Shown in pieces: positions 39,518 through 52,639 of a stretch of DNA of 64,000 nt. Each line of letters begins with the position of its first letter. Positions within the stretch are counted from its first letter, which is position 1. The notes under the pieces were generated by a model that ran no database searches, was not told where the DNA came from, and worked only from the letters and a program-made list of their open reading frames with translations. The stretch spans positions 248,001-312,000 of the forward strand of contig NZ_CCSF01000001.1 of NCBI RefSeq assembly GCF_000756775.1, written 5' to 3'. This DNA comes from Pseudomonas saudiphocaensis. GTDB taxonomy: Bacteria > Pseudomonadota > Gammaproteobacteria > Pseudomonadales > Pseudomonadaceae. The position numbers were made by a program, and so were the translations under genes.

Positions 39518-40345
39518 ATGACCGACTCTGCTTTGACCGCCTGGATCGGGCGCACCCAGGATGTTCACGATCAACTGAGCCGCAACCTGATTCAGCGTAT
39601 CGCCGCAACCTTCGGCGAGCCGAATCCGGGCCATGGCGAACCGCTGCCTCCTCTGTGGCAGTGGTGCTTTTTTCAGGACACGGTCGCCGAGTCCGGCCTT
39701 GGCGAAGACGGTCATCCGGCGCGGGGTGGTTTCCTGCCGCCGGCCGGCGATCGCAATCGCATGTGGGCGGGCGGACGTCTGGAGTTCCACGAGCCGTTGA
39801 AGGTAGGCGGCGAAGCCACTCGCACCACCACCATTCTCGATGTCGAGGAAAAGGTCGGCCGCACGGGTTCGCTGCTGTTCGTAACCCTGCGTCATGACTA
39901 CCTGCAGGACGGCCGGTTGGCCATCCGTGAGGAGCAGGACATCGTCTACCGCGAGCCGACCCCGCCGAAGCTCGCTGGCGGTGATCCAATGCCGGAAGGC
40001 AACTGGCGCGAGAGGGTCGAGCCCACTCCGACGCTGCTGTTCCGCTATTCGGCGGTCACCTTCAATGGCCACCGCATTCATTACGACTGGCCCTACGTCA
40101 CCGAGACCGAGGGCTACCCGGGCCTGGTGGTGCACGGCCCGCTGATCGCAACCCTGAACCTGCGTGCCTTCTGCCGGGCGATACCCGAAGCACGCGTACA
40201 GCGTTTTTCCTACCGGGGCGTGCGCCCGCTGATCGCGCCGCAGCCTTTCGAAGTGGGCGGGCGCATCGTGGCGCCGGGCAAGGCCGAGCTGTGGGCAGGC
40301 AATACCGGCGGTATCGCGCAGAAGGCTGAAGTGGAATTCGAGTGA
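39518..40345 (+). CDS. ich: Itaconyl-CoA hydratase (mesaconyl-C4-CoA hydratase-like)
   Basis: This hydratase of 275 residues has MaoC-like hot-dog folds and converts itaconyl-CoA to (S)-citramalyl-CoA. Motifs include LPPLWQWCFFQDTV near residue 43, then FNGHRIHYDWPY, the hydratase-2-type motif, around 182, and GYPGLVVHGPLIA near 199. It starts the itaconate cluster in the same order as P. aeruginosa PA0878 onwards, which is the main reason for the call over other MaoC enzymes. Confidence 0.9.
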   Translation: MTDSALTAWIGRTQDVHDQLSRNLIQRIAATFGEPNPGHGEPLPPLWQWCFFQDTVAESGLGEDGHPARGGFLPPAGDRNRMWAGGRLEFHEPLKVGGEATRTTTILDVEEKVGRTGSLLFVTLRHDYLQDGRLAIREEQDIVYREPTPPKLAGGDPMPEGNWRERVEPTPTLLFRYSAVTFNGHRIHYDWPYVTETEGYPGLVVHGPLIATLNLRAFCRAIPEARVQRFSYRGVRPLIAPQPFEVGGRIVAPGKAELWAGNTGGIAQKAEVEFE

Positions 40346-40411
40346 GGCGGACGCCAGCCCCTCACCTCTGACTTCTTTCCGAGGTGCAGAGTGAGGGACA
40401 AACGGACTTCC

Positions 40412-40470
40412 GTAGGAGCGAGCTTGCTCGCGAACCGAGTCCACTCTTCGCGAGCAAGCTCGCTCCCACC
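40412..40470. repeat. REP doublet between ich and the acyl-CoA dehydrogenase gene
   Basis: GTAGGAGCGAGCTTGCTCGC (from 40412) and its reverse complement GCGAGCAAGCTCGCTCCCAC (to 40470) form a classical inverted Pseudomonas REP pair. Each contains its own GCGAGCTTGCTCGC palindrome. Confidence 0.93.
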
Positions 40471-40490
40471 CTGGAATTTGAGGAATCAAT

Positions 40491-41654
40491 ATGAACCCGT
40501 ACCTGAACGAAGAATACAACGCCATCCGTGAAGGCGTGCGCGCCCTTTGTGCGGACTTCCCCGCTGAATACTGGCGCAAGATCGACGAGGAAAAGGGCTT
40601 CCCCGAGGCCTTCGTTGCTGCGCTGACCGAAGCTGGCTGGCTGTCGGCGATGATTCCGGAAGAGTACGGCGGATCGGGCCTGGGCCTGGCCGAAGCCTCG
40701 ATCATTCTCGAGGAGGTGAACCGCTGCGGCGGCAACTCCGGCACCGTGCACGGCCAGATGTACAACATGTTCACCCTGTTGCGTAACGGCAGCGAAGAGC
40801 AGAAGCGCTACTACCTGCCCAAGCTGGCCAGCGGCGAGCTGCGCCTGCAGTCCATGGGTGTGACCGAGCCGACCACCGGCACTGACACCACCAAGATCAA
40901 GACCACGGCGGTGAAGAAGGGCGACAAGTACGTCATCAATGGCCAGAAGGTGTGGATCTCCCGTATCCAGCACTCCGACCTGATGATCCTGCTGGCCCGT
41001 ACCACGCCGCTGGCCGAGGTGCAGCGCAAGGCCGACGGCATGTCCATCTTCCTCGTCGACCTGCGCGAAGCCATCGGCAACGGCCTGACCGTGCAGCCGA
41101 TCGCCAACATGGTCAACCACGAGACCAACGAGCTGTTCTTCGACAACCTGGAAATCCCCGCCAGCAGCCTGATCGGCGAAGAGGGCAAGGGCTTCCGCTA
41201 CATCCTCGACGGCCTGAACGCCGAGCGCACCCTGATCGCCGCCGAGTGCATAGGTGATGGCCGCTGGTTCACCGAAAAATCGGCCCAATACGCCCGTGAC
41301 CGCGTGGTGTTTGGTCGCCCGATCGGCCAGAACCAGGGCGTGCAGTTCCCAATTGCCGAAGCGCACATCGAGCTGGAAGCGGCCGACCTTATGCGCTGGC
41401 GCGCCTGTGAAGAGTACGACGCCGGCCGCAATGCCGGTGCTGCGGCCAACATGGCCAAGTACCTGGCCGCCAAGGCTTCCTGGGAAGCGGCCAACGCCTG
41501 CCTGCAGACCCACGGCGGCTTCGGCTTCGCCAACGAATACGACGTCGAGCGCAAGTTCCGCGAGACCCGCCTGTACCAGGTGGCGCCGATCTCCACCAAC
41601 CTGATTCTTTCCTACGTCGCGGAACACCTGCTCGAGCTGCCGCGCTCGTTCTAA
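40491..41654 (+). CDS. Acyl-CoA dehydrogenase-like protein of the itaconate cluster
   Basis: This flavoprotein of 387 residues shows the acyl-CoA dehydrogenase fold: MGVTEPTTGTDTT (flavin-binding strand region, 122-134), WISRIQHSDL, and RPIGQNQGVQFPIAE near 276-290. At the position where most family members have the catalytic Glu (Y-E-G-T), this protein has Tyr-Gln (Gln363 in RLYQVAPIST). A Glu (Glu245 in GLNAERTLIA) lies at the position used by isovaleryl-CoA dehydrogenase, so it may serve as the base. Its order matches P. aeruginosa PA0879. The substrate is unknown; a branched C5 acyl-CoA is plausible. Confidence 0.85.
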   Translation: MNPYLNEEYNAIREGVRALCADFPAEYWRKIDEEKGFPEAFVAALTEAGWLSAMIPEEYGGSGLGLAEASIILEEVNRCGGNSGTVHGQMYNMFTLLRNGSEEQKRYYLPKLASGELRLQSMGVTEPTTGTDTTKIKTTAVKKGDKYVINGQKVWISRIQHSDLMILLARTTPLAEVQRKADGMSIFLVDLREAIGNGLTVQPIANMVNHETNELFFDNLEIPASSLIGEEGKGFRYILDGLNAERTLIAAECIGDGRWFTEKSAQYARDRVVFGRPIGQNQGVQFPIAEAHIELEAADLMRWRACEEYDAGRNAGAAANMAKYLAAKASWEAANACLQTHGGFGFANEYDVERKFRETRLYQVAPISTNLILSYVAEHLLELPRSF

Positions 41655-41661
41655 ATGTGAA

Positions 41662-43493
<1,832 letters not shown>

Positions 43494-43498
<5 letters not shown>

Positions 43499-43635
43499 GG
43501 TGGATGTCGCTTTTTACATCCACCGTGGATCCGCTCGGGGTGAATGACGGCGAAGCCTCATCCACCAGAACGGCGCAAGCGCTGCTGGGACTTGAACGAA
43601 CGCGTGGAAAAGGCTTCGCCGTTTTCCACCCTACG
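43494..43635. repeat. Inverted-repeat element between the MmgE/PrpD and ict genes
   Basis: The left arm CGTAGGGTGGATGTCGCTTT (43494-43513) continues to ACATCCACC, and the right arm GTGGAAAAGGC...GCCGTTTTCCACCCTACG closes it. It is a longer copy (142 bp) of the element at 41662, with about 70 extra bases in the middle. The left end overlaps the stop codon of the gene before it. Confidence 0.88.
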
Positions 43636-43656
43636 CCGAATTTGCAGGAACCTGAT

Positions 43657-44862
43657 ATGAACGACACAACCGCCAAACCCCGCCCACTCGACGGCATCAC
43701 CGTGGTCAGCCTCGAGCACGCCATCGCCGCGCCGTTCTGCACGCGCCAGCTGGCCGACCTCGGCGCCCGGGTGATCAAGGTGGAGCGGCCCGGTTCCGGT
43801 GACTTCGCCCGCGGTTATGACGAGCGCGTCGACGGCCTGGCCTCGCATTTCGTCTGGACCAACCGTTCCAAGGAAAGTCTGACCCTGGACGTCAAGCAGC
43901 AGGATGCCGTCCAGGTGCTCGACCAGCTGCTGGCCAAGGCCGACGTGCTGGTACAGAACCTTGCTCCGGGCGCTGCGGCGCGCATGGGGCTGTCCTTCGA
44001 GGCGCTGCACGAGCGTTTCCCGCGGCTGATCGTTTGCGACATCTCCGGCTACGGCGAGGGCGGCCCCTACGAACAGAAGAAGGCCTATGACCTGCTGATC
44101 CAGTCCGAAGGCGGTTTCCTTTCGGTCACCGGCGGCCCGGGTGAAGAGGAAATGGCCAAGGCGGGATGCTCCATCGCCGATATCGCCGCGGGTATGTACG
44201 CCTACACCGGCGTGCTGTCTGCGCTGATGCTGCGCGACAAGACCGGCAAGGGCAGCCGTGTGGACGTCTCCATGTTGGAAAGCCTGGTGGAGTGGATGGG
44301 CTACCCGCTGTACTACGCCTACAAGGGTGCCACGCCGCCACCCCGGGCCGGCGCCGCCCACGCCACCATCTACCCCTACGGGCCGTTCCCCACCGGTGAC
44401 GGCGGTACCGTGATGCTCGGCCTGCAGAACGAGCGCGAATGGCTGCTGTTCTGCGAGAAGGTGCTGTTGCAGCCGGAGCTGGCGCGGGACGAGCGCTTCT
44501 CCGCCAACTTCAAGCGTTCGGAAAACCGCGCCGCGCTGCGCGCCATCATCGTCGAAGCCTTCTCCCGGCTGAGCGCCGAGGAAGTTATCGCCCGCCTGGA
44601 CGCCGCGCCCATCGCCAATGCCCATGTCAACGACATGGCCGGCGTCTGGGAGCACCCGCAGCTCAAGGCGCGCCAGCGCTGGAGCGAGGTGGACAGCCCA
44701 TCCGGCAGGCTGCCAGCGCTGCTGCCGCCAGGGCGCAATACCGCATTTACGCCGCGCATGGACCCGATTCCGGCCCTCGGCCAGCACACCGATGCGCTGT
44801 TGGCCGAGCTCGGCTACGCCGCCGGTGACATCCAGCGGCTGCACGAACAGGGCGCGGTATGA
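43657..44862 (+). CDS. ict: Itaconate CoA-transferase (class III, CaiB/BaiF)
   Basis: This class III CoA-transferase of 401 residues activates itaconate with CoA from succinyl-CoA. The N-terminal block LEHAIAAPFCTRQLADLGARV and the catalytic-Asp segment KKAYDLLIQSEGG (about residue 146) are visible, followed by GKGSRVDVSMLESL. The ATG at 43657 follows AGGAA; the frame is open back into the repeat. The position beside ccl and ich matches P. aeruginosa PA0882, which supports the substrate assignment. Confidence 0.9.
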   Translation: MNDTTAKPRPLDGITVVSLEHAIAAPFCTRQLADLGARVIKVERPGSGDFARGYDERVDGLASHFVWTNRSKESLTLDVKQQDAVQVLDQLLAKADVLVQNLAPGAAARMGLSFEALHERFPRLIVCDISGYGEGGPYEQKKAYDLLIQSEGGFLSVTGGPGEEEMAKAGCSIADIAAGMYAYTGVLSALMLRDKTGKGSRVDVSMLESLVEWMGYPLYYAYKGATPPPRAGAAHATIYPYGPFPTGDGGTVMLGLQNEREWLLFCEKVLLQPELARDERFSANFKRSENRAALRAIIVEAFSRLSAEEVIARLDAAPIANAHVNDMAGVWEHPQLKARQRWSEVDSPSGRLPALLPPGRNTAFTPRMDPIPALGQHTDALLAELGYAAGDIQRLHEQGAV

Positions 44863-44867
44863 GGCGC

Positions 44868-44942
44868 CGGTAGAGCCAGATGGCCGGCGATCCAGTAACG
44901 TCGCTGCTTCGCCACGCGCCGGTACGCCGGCTCGCTCTACCG
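44868..44942. repeat. Inverted-repeat element between ict and ccl
   Basis: CGGTAGAGC (44868-44876) and GCTCTACCG (44934-44942) are perfect 9-bp inverted ends. Inside, GGCCGGCGATCC and CGCGCCGGTACGCCGGC form further short palindromes. The type differs from the three other repeats in this cluster. Confidence 0.8.
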
Positions 44943-44967
44943 AAACGACCAACAAAAAGGAATGACC

Positions 44968-45795
44968 ATGAATTCGAACATTATCCGCAGCGCGCTATTC
45001 GTCCCGGCCACGCGCCCCGAGCGCATCCCCAAGGCGCTGGCCACGGGGGCCGACGTGGTGATCGTCGACCTGGAAGATGCAGTGGCGGAGGACCTGAAGC
45101 GTGAAGCGCGGGATAACCTCGATGCCTTACTCAGCGAAAACCCGCAAGCACGGGTGCTGGTACGCATCAATGCGCCGACTCATCCAGAACAGGCCGATGA
45201 TCTGGCGTTGTGCGCGCGCCATGCAGGTGTAGCTGCCGTGCTGCTGCCGAAAGTGGAAAGCGCCGTGCAGGTGGCCCGTGCGGCCGGCTGCGGCAAGCCG
45301 GTTTGGCCGATCATTGAAAGTGCGCGAGGGCTTGCTCATCTGGCGGAAATCGCCCACGCCCAGGGTGTCGAGCGCCTGTCATTCGGCGCCCTGGACCTGG
45401 GCCTGGACCTCGGCCTTGCCAGCGGCACAGCCGGTGCCGAGCGCATGCTCGACCAGGCGCGTTACGGCATCGTGCTGCAGTCGCGCCTGGCCGGCCTGGC
45501 CGCGCCGCTGGACAGCGTGTTCCCCGATATCAAGAACCTCAGTGGCCTCGCCACCTTTGCCGCCAGCGCCAGCGAAATGGGCTTTGGCGGGGTGCTGTGC
45601 ATTCATCCCAGTCAGGTCGCCGTGGTGCATGAAACGCTTATGCCCAGCGCCGAGGAGCTTGACTGGGCCAATCGCATCCTTGCCGCTGGAGCCAGTGGTG
45701 AAGGGGTGTTCGTGGTGGACGGACAAATGGTCGATGCCCCAGTCATCGGTCGTGCCCGCCGCCTTCTGCAACGTGCGGGGCAAGCGACTCCCTGA
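44968..45795 (+). CDS. ccl: (S)-Citramalyl-CoA lyase of itaconate degradation
   Basis: This HpcH/HpaI-CitE-type lyase of 275 residues splits (S)-citramalyl-CoA into acetyl-CoA and pyruvate. The family motifs are present: RSALFVPATRPERI at the start, VIVDLEDAV, VRINAP, and WPIIESARGL with the magnesium-binding Glu, followed by FGALDLGLDLG (Asp ligand). The ATG at 44968 is seven bases after AAAGG and is favoured over the ATG at 44962, which would be too close. It is the last enzyme gene of the pathway and is followed by the TRAP binding-protein gene 55 bases later. Confidence 0.92.
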   Translation: MNSNIIRSALFVPATRPERIPKALATGADVVIVDLEDAVAEDLKREARDNLDALLSENPQARVLVRINAPTHPEQADDLALCARHAGVAAVLLPKVESAVQVARAAGCGKPVWPIIESARGLAHLAEIAHAQGVERLSFGALDLGLDLGLASGTAGAERMLDQARYGIVLQSRLAGLAAPLDSVFPDIKNLSGLATFAASASEMGFGGVLCIHPSQVAVVHETLMPSAEELDWANRILAAGASGEGVFVVDGQMVDAPVIGRARRLLQRAGQATP

Positions 45796-45832
45796 AAAGG
45801 GGGCGCCTGCCTGCGAGCGTACCGATTCATAA

Positions 45833-46858
<1,026 letters not shown>

Positions 46859-46871
46859 CCACTGCTGCTGT

Positions 46872-46907
46872 AACGACAAAGGCCCGCTACTGCGGGCCTT
46901 TGTCGTT
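46872..46907. terminator. Strong bidirectional terminator after dctP
   Basis: ACGACAAAGGCCCGC and GCGGGCCTTTGTCGT form a perfect 15-bp stem (16 with the flanking A-T pair) around a TACT loop. It ends the itaconate cluster and can also end the opposing small-subunit/symporter operon. Confidence 0.95.
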
Positions 46908-46934
46908 TATGCCGGCGGGAAACTCCCGAGTGGA

Positions 46935-47066
46935 TCAGACCAGGTCTGTTCCGTTGCGCTTGGCGGCGCGGATGTCATTGGCAAGGCCGAAGCAGAGCAG
47001 GCCGAGCACGGCGGTGGCGATGGCAGGCCAAATCAGTACATAGGCGGTTAGAGCGATACTGGACAT
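46935..47066 (-). CDS. Putative small subunit of a sodium:solute symporter (43 residues)
   Basis: This short frame starts ATG at 47066 and encodes 43 residues: one hydrophobic helix (TAYVLIWPAIATAVLGLLCF) and a short basic tail ending RAAKRNGTDLV. It overlaps the last 19 bases of the symporter gene in another frame, the usual position of small subunits paired with SSS/NSS transporters. An AGAATG-like site precedes it only weakly; coupling to the upstream gene is more likely. It is too short for most ORF cut-offs. Confidence 0.8.
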   Translation of the reverse strand: MSSIALTAYVLIWPAIATAVLGLLCFGLANDIRAAKRNGTDLV

Positions 47067-48742
47067 GGAACATTCTCCTTTTCTTTCGTCTTGGTCTTGA
47101 TGTCTTGTTCAGTTGTCTGGAAAGCGATGACCTCATGGCCGATCTGATCAAAATCGAAGCGCTCCTGATTGCGCAGACTGATGGCCACACAAACCATCAT
47201 GCTGACGCCATAAGCGGTCAGAGAGCTGAGCAGAACGGTGTAATCGCGCAGGAAGCCCACGGCGAACGGGGCCAGGATCAGTGCGGCGAGCGTGCCGAAG
47301 AGGATGCCGGCGCGGCGACCGAAGAAGCCGAAGGTCATCAGTCCGATCACGACCCCCCCTCCAATCGAGGCGCAGAGTTCGAAGAAAACACCTAGCAGGC
47401 CGTCCATCGGGGCCAGCTCGAAGCGAGTGACGAGGAACATTGCGAACGCCGAAAGAGCTGCCCAGGTGAAGGCCTTGTTGGTGACCCGATCCCAAAACAG
47501 GCTGGCGATTACGGGGAACACGATGGAACCCCACAGTGCTCCGACGAAAATCAGCATGGTGAGGATGTCGAGCTTGAGGCTGGCGAAGATCACGCCAATG
47601 GTGGTCGCTACGATCATGGTCAGGCGACCGATGCGCAGCATTACGGTGGGGTTGGGTTTGTTCTTGGCCAGGGTCTTGCCGTAAATGTCGGTCATCACGA
47701 TGGAGGACAGGGCCGACAGATCTGAATCTGCGGTAGAGGACAGCGAGCCAATCACCATGATGAATAACAGCCCGATCATGAACGGCGGCAGATAGCTCGA
47801 TGCCATCTGCGGGATCAGGTTGTTCAGATCGCCGTCGATGGGCTCGATGCCGGCCAGCAGCGCCAGCAGACCGAGCATGCCAAGGCCGATGACGATGGCG
47901 CCGTAGCCGACGGTTGCGGTGAGGAAGGTTGGCTTGATCAGGTCTTCCCGCACGGCGAACAAACGCTGGGCGATGGTCTGGTTGCCAATGGCATAAGCCA
48001 GCACGGCGACGAAGAACGGGGCACCCTGCTCAAGGATCGCCGTCGGTGAGTAAAAGCTTGCCTGTTCTGGCGCCAACCGTGGCATGCCCTGTTCGAACAG
48101 CTCGGGGCCGCCGAGTTGGAAGAAGATCATCGGAATGATGATGACCGCGGCGAGAATCATGGCTATCAACTGGCCGAAGTCGGTCAGCACTGAAGAGCGG
48201 AATCCTGACCAGAGCGTGTAGGAAAGTACGCCGAAGCCGGCGAAGAGCACGCCATGCACGAAGCTAAGAGGAGAGAGGACTGCGACCAGGGCGCCTGCGG
48301 CGGTGAAGTTGACTGTGAGACTGATGCAGCTACCGAGGATATTGGAGCCGGCGAGGATCATCTGACTAGAGCGCCCGTGTCGGGCATGCATGATTTCCCC
48401 CAGGGTATGCGCTTTAGGTGCCAGCTGGCGGAAGCGCTTGCCGAAGGGGTAGATGAACAGAATCATCAATGCACCCCAGAAGCCGTAGTGCAGGGCGCCG
48501 GATAGCCCGTATTTGTAGCCGGCGCTGGCCGCCGCATAAAAGGAAGCAGCCCAGATCCAGGTGGCGGTCATGCTTGCGGCTGACATGCCGAAGCCCACCT
48601 CGTTGTTGGAAACCATGTAGCTGTCCACGTTCTCTTTCTTCTGCACGATGCGGGTCGACACCAGAAAAGTCAGGCCGTAGAAGCCCAGCAATAGCAGCAG
48701 AACGGTGGGTAGGGCGAGTTGGTACACGAAAACTCCTTTCAT
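47048..48742 (-). CDS. Sodium:solute symporter family permease
   Basis: This is a permease of 564 residues with about 13-14 helices. The SSS features include MVSNNEVGFGMSAASMTATWIWAASFYAA near residues 42-70 and SLSSTADSDLSALSS near 330, close to the sodium site. The ATG at 48742 follows a promoter region; the frame upstream of it is not conserved. The substrate is unknown. It occupies the place where P. aeruginosa has the TRAP permease genes after dctP, so it may import the same C5 dicarboxylates (inference). A 43-residue small subunit is encoded at its end. Confidence 0.85.
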   Translation of the reverse strand: MKGVFVYQLALPTVLLLLLGFYGLTFLVSTRIVQKKENVDSYMVSNNEVGFGMSAASMTATWIWAASFYAAASAGYKYGLSGALHYGFWGALMILFIYPFGKRFRQLAPKAHTLGEIMHARHGRSSQMILAGSNILGSCISLTVNFTAAGALVAVLSPLSFVHGVLFAGFGVLSYTLWSGFRSSVLTDFGQLIAMILAAVIIIPMIFFQLGGPELFEQGMPRLAPEQASFYSPTAILEQGAPFFVAVLAYAIGNQTIAQRLFAVREDLIKPTFLTATVGYGAIVIGLGMLGLLALLAGIEPIDGDLNNLIPQMASSYLPPFMIGLLFIMVIGSLSSTADSDLSALSSIVMTDIYGKTLAKNKPNPTVMLRIGRLTMIVATTIGVIFASLKLDILTMLIFVGALWGSIVFPVIASLFWDRVTNKAFTWAALSAFAMFLVTRFELAPMDGLLGVFFELCASIGGGVVIGLMTFGFFGRRAGILFGTLAALILAPFAVGFLRDYTVLLSSLTAYGVSMMVCVAISLRNQERFDFDQIGHEVIAFQTTEQDIKTKTKEKENVPCPVSL

Positions 48743-48877
48743 AGCCTCAAGCACCGCCGGCGCGACGCTAGGCCGTAAATACGGCAGGCGTTTTATAGGC
48801 AACCCGTTTGCTGCATAGCGCAGACGTGGTCGAGCTTTAGCTCGAGGGGTTGCGAGCTGGGAAGGCCCACAGGAAGA

Positions 48878-48925
48878 GATCGCACGGTGCGATCCTGAGC
48901 ATGGGCGAAGCCTTCGTGCTTCGCC
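48878..48925. repeat. Two adjacent small palindromes upstream of the symporter gene
   Basis: GATCGCAC-G-GTGCGATC (48878-48894) is a perfect 17-bp palindrome. Nine bases later GGCGAAG/CTTCGCC (48904-48910 and 48919-48925) forms a second hairpin. They could be a degenerate REP element or a regulator site 136 or more bases upstream of the symporter start. Confidence 0.6.
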
Positions 48926-49141
48926 GCTCCGGCCTGTGGCCAAGAGTGCCGGCAGTCGTCAGTCGACAGTTGAAATCACGTCTGGCAGCTCATGGCCTGA
49001 CGTGCAAAAGCGAGCGGAATATACCACGCACTGTCGCAAATGGCGAACGGAACGGGGTACATATTCGGGAAACTGCTGAAAAGGTTAGTTTCCAGCATCG
49101 GATTTGCTTTTTTTAAACCTTGCATTCTTTGGGTGTTTGCA

Positions 49142-49191
49142 GCGCCTTACAACCCCCGCCATGGCGGCAAGGGGCTGCTTGCAAAGGCGCC
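49142..49191 (-). terminator. Long imperfect hairpin after the CoA-transferase gene
   Basis: Read on the minus strand, GGCGCCTTTGCAA pairs with TTGTAAGGCGC and the inner CCGCC/GGCGG pairs around an AT. It begins two bases after the stop codon of the CoA-transferase gene. A T-run is lacking, so termination is likely but not certain. Confidence 0.5.
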
Positions 49192-49193
49192 TA

Positions 49194-50393
49194 TCAGATG
49201 ATGCCGCGCTCGCGCAGACCCTGGCGTTGCGCCTCGCACAGGCCGAGCCCCGCGAGAATGTCGTCGGTGTGCTCACCGAGCTTCGGGCCGCCCTCACCGA
49301 TGCGGCCTGGTGTGCGGCTGAGCTTGGGCAACACCCCGGGCACCTTCAGCGGGCCGGCGAAGGTCTGGGTCTGCTCGATCATCTGCCGCGCCAGATAATG
49401 TGGGTCGGCGACGATATCGGCAGCTGTGTAGGGGTAACCTGCTGGAACATGAGCGCCCCTGAGCGCTTTCATCACTTCGTCTCGGCTGAAGCCTGAGGTC
49501 CATTCGCCGATGGCGTTATCGATCAGCTCCGCGTGTTGGGCGCGACCGTCGTTGTGGGCGAAACGCGGGTCTTCGGCCAGATCCTGGCGGCCCATCAGGG
49601 TCATCAAGCGTTTGTAGATGCTGTCGCCATTGCCGGCGATCAGGACGTAGTTGCCATCCTTGCAGAGATAGGAATTCGACGGTGTGATACCGGGCAGGGC
49701 GCTGCCAGCCGGTTCGCGTACATAGCCGAAGGCGTCGTACTCCGGCACCAGGCTTTCCATCATGGCGAACACCGACTCGTACAGCGCCACGTCTATCTGC
49801 TGGCCAATGCCGCTGCGATGGCGTTCCTGCAATGCCAGCAGCACGCCGATTACGCCGTATAGCGAAGACAGTGAATCGCCAATGCTGACGCCGACTCGCA
49901 CCGGTGGCTGGCCTGGGTAGCCGGTCAGGTGGCGCAGGCCGCCCATGGCCTCGCCGACCACGCCGAAGCCCGGCAGGTCGCGGTAAGGGCCGGTCTGGCC
50001 GTAGCCGGAAATGCGCAGCATGATCAGGCGCGGGTTGAGCTGCGACAGGGCCTCCCACCCCAACCCCCAGCCTTCCAGGGTGCCGGGGCGAAAGTTTTCC
50101 ACCACCACGTCGGCTTCGGCCACCAACTGGCGCACGATGTCCTGGGCTTCAGGCTCGCGCAGGTCAAGGGTGAGCGAATGCTTGTTGCGCGACTGCACAT
50201 GCCACCAGAGCGAGGTGCCGTCCTTGAGCTTGCGCCATTTGCGCAAAGGATCGCCGGCGCGCGGCGGCTCGATCTTGATCACCTCGGCACCGAACTCGCC
50301 CAGCAGCTTGCTGGCGAAGGGGCCGGCGATCAGCTGACCCATTTCGATGACCTTGATGCCCTGCAGGGGCAGGGCATTGCTGAGTTGTTCCAT
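49194..50393 (-). CDS. Second class III CoA-transferase (CaiB/BaiF)
   Basis: This protein of 399 residues has the class III CoA-transferase features: IEMGQLIAGPFASKLLGEFGAEVIKIEPP, a GQTGPYRDLPGFGVVGEAM segment with the likely catalytic Asp, and IGQQIDVALYESV. It is only distantly like the itaconate CoA-transferase 5 kb away. A formyl-CoA or dicarboxylate (succinyl-CoA dependent) substrate is possible. It lies on the same strand as the symporter gene but 451 bases apart, and is divergent from acsA. Confidence 0.85.
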   Translation of the reverse strand: MEQLSNALPLQGIKVIEMGQLIAGPFASKLLGEFGAEVIKIEPPRAGDPLRKWRKLKDGTSLWWHVQSRNKHSLTLDLREPEAQDIVRQLVAEADVVVENFRPGTLEGWGLGWEALSQLNPRLIMLRISGYGQTGPYRDLPGFGVVGEAMGGLRHLTGYPGQPPVRVGVSIGDSLSSLYGVIGVLLALQERHRSGIGQQIDVALYESVFAMMESLVPEYDAFGYVREPAGSALPGITPSNSYLCKDGNYVLIAGNGDSIYKRLMTLMGRQDLAEDPRFAHNDGRAQHAELIDNAIGEWTSGFSRDEVMKALRGAHVPAGYPYTAADIVADPHYLARQMIEQTQTFAGPLKVPGVLPKLSRTPGRIGEGGPKLGEHTDDILAGLGLCEAQRQGLRERGII

Positions 50394-50626
50394 GGCTACC
50401 TACCTGAATGCGTCGTTCCCGGTGAGCATGACCGAGGGCTGCCGTGCGGGCAATCTCGCCCCCTGGTCTGTCCGGTCTATGCTTGGAAAAGCCGGAGCGG
50501 GTCGTGGCGGTGAAGGAACGCATCCGGCGCAGCTGGAATCAAACGCAATGTCTGCCAGGCGCGTGGATGGGAACAGGGGTTCGCCTGCGAGACAGGAGTA
50601 CAACTGATGCCGTGAGGTGAGTGCCC

Positions 50627-52582
<1,956 letters not shown>

Positions 52583-52585
52583 GCG

Positions 52586-52620
52586 GAGATGGCGGCGAGG
52601 GTTAGGCTCGCCGCCATCTC
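52586..52620. terminator. Hairpin between convergent acsA and the MscS-like gene
   Basis: GAGATGGCGGCGAG and CTCGCCGCCATCTC form a perfect 14-bp stem with a seven-base loop, just four bases after the acsA stop. No long T-run follows. Confidence 0.8.
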
Positions 52621-52639
52621 AGGCGAATCGGCATTTTGA

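Larger units (their letters stand above)
48743..49193. other. Intergenic region between the symporter and CoA-transferase genes
   Basis: No convincing gene is seen in these 451 bases; the open frames here lack ribosome sites and family features. It should hold the symporter promoter (minus strand) and the 3' end of the CoA-transferase transcript. Two sets of inverted repeats are listed separately. Confidence 0.6.

Noticed and set aside
48850-49116. 88-codon open frame in the symporter/CoA-transferase gap
   Set aside because: It has no ribosome site, no family features, and spans the palindromes of the region.
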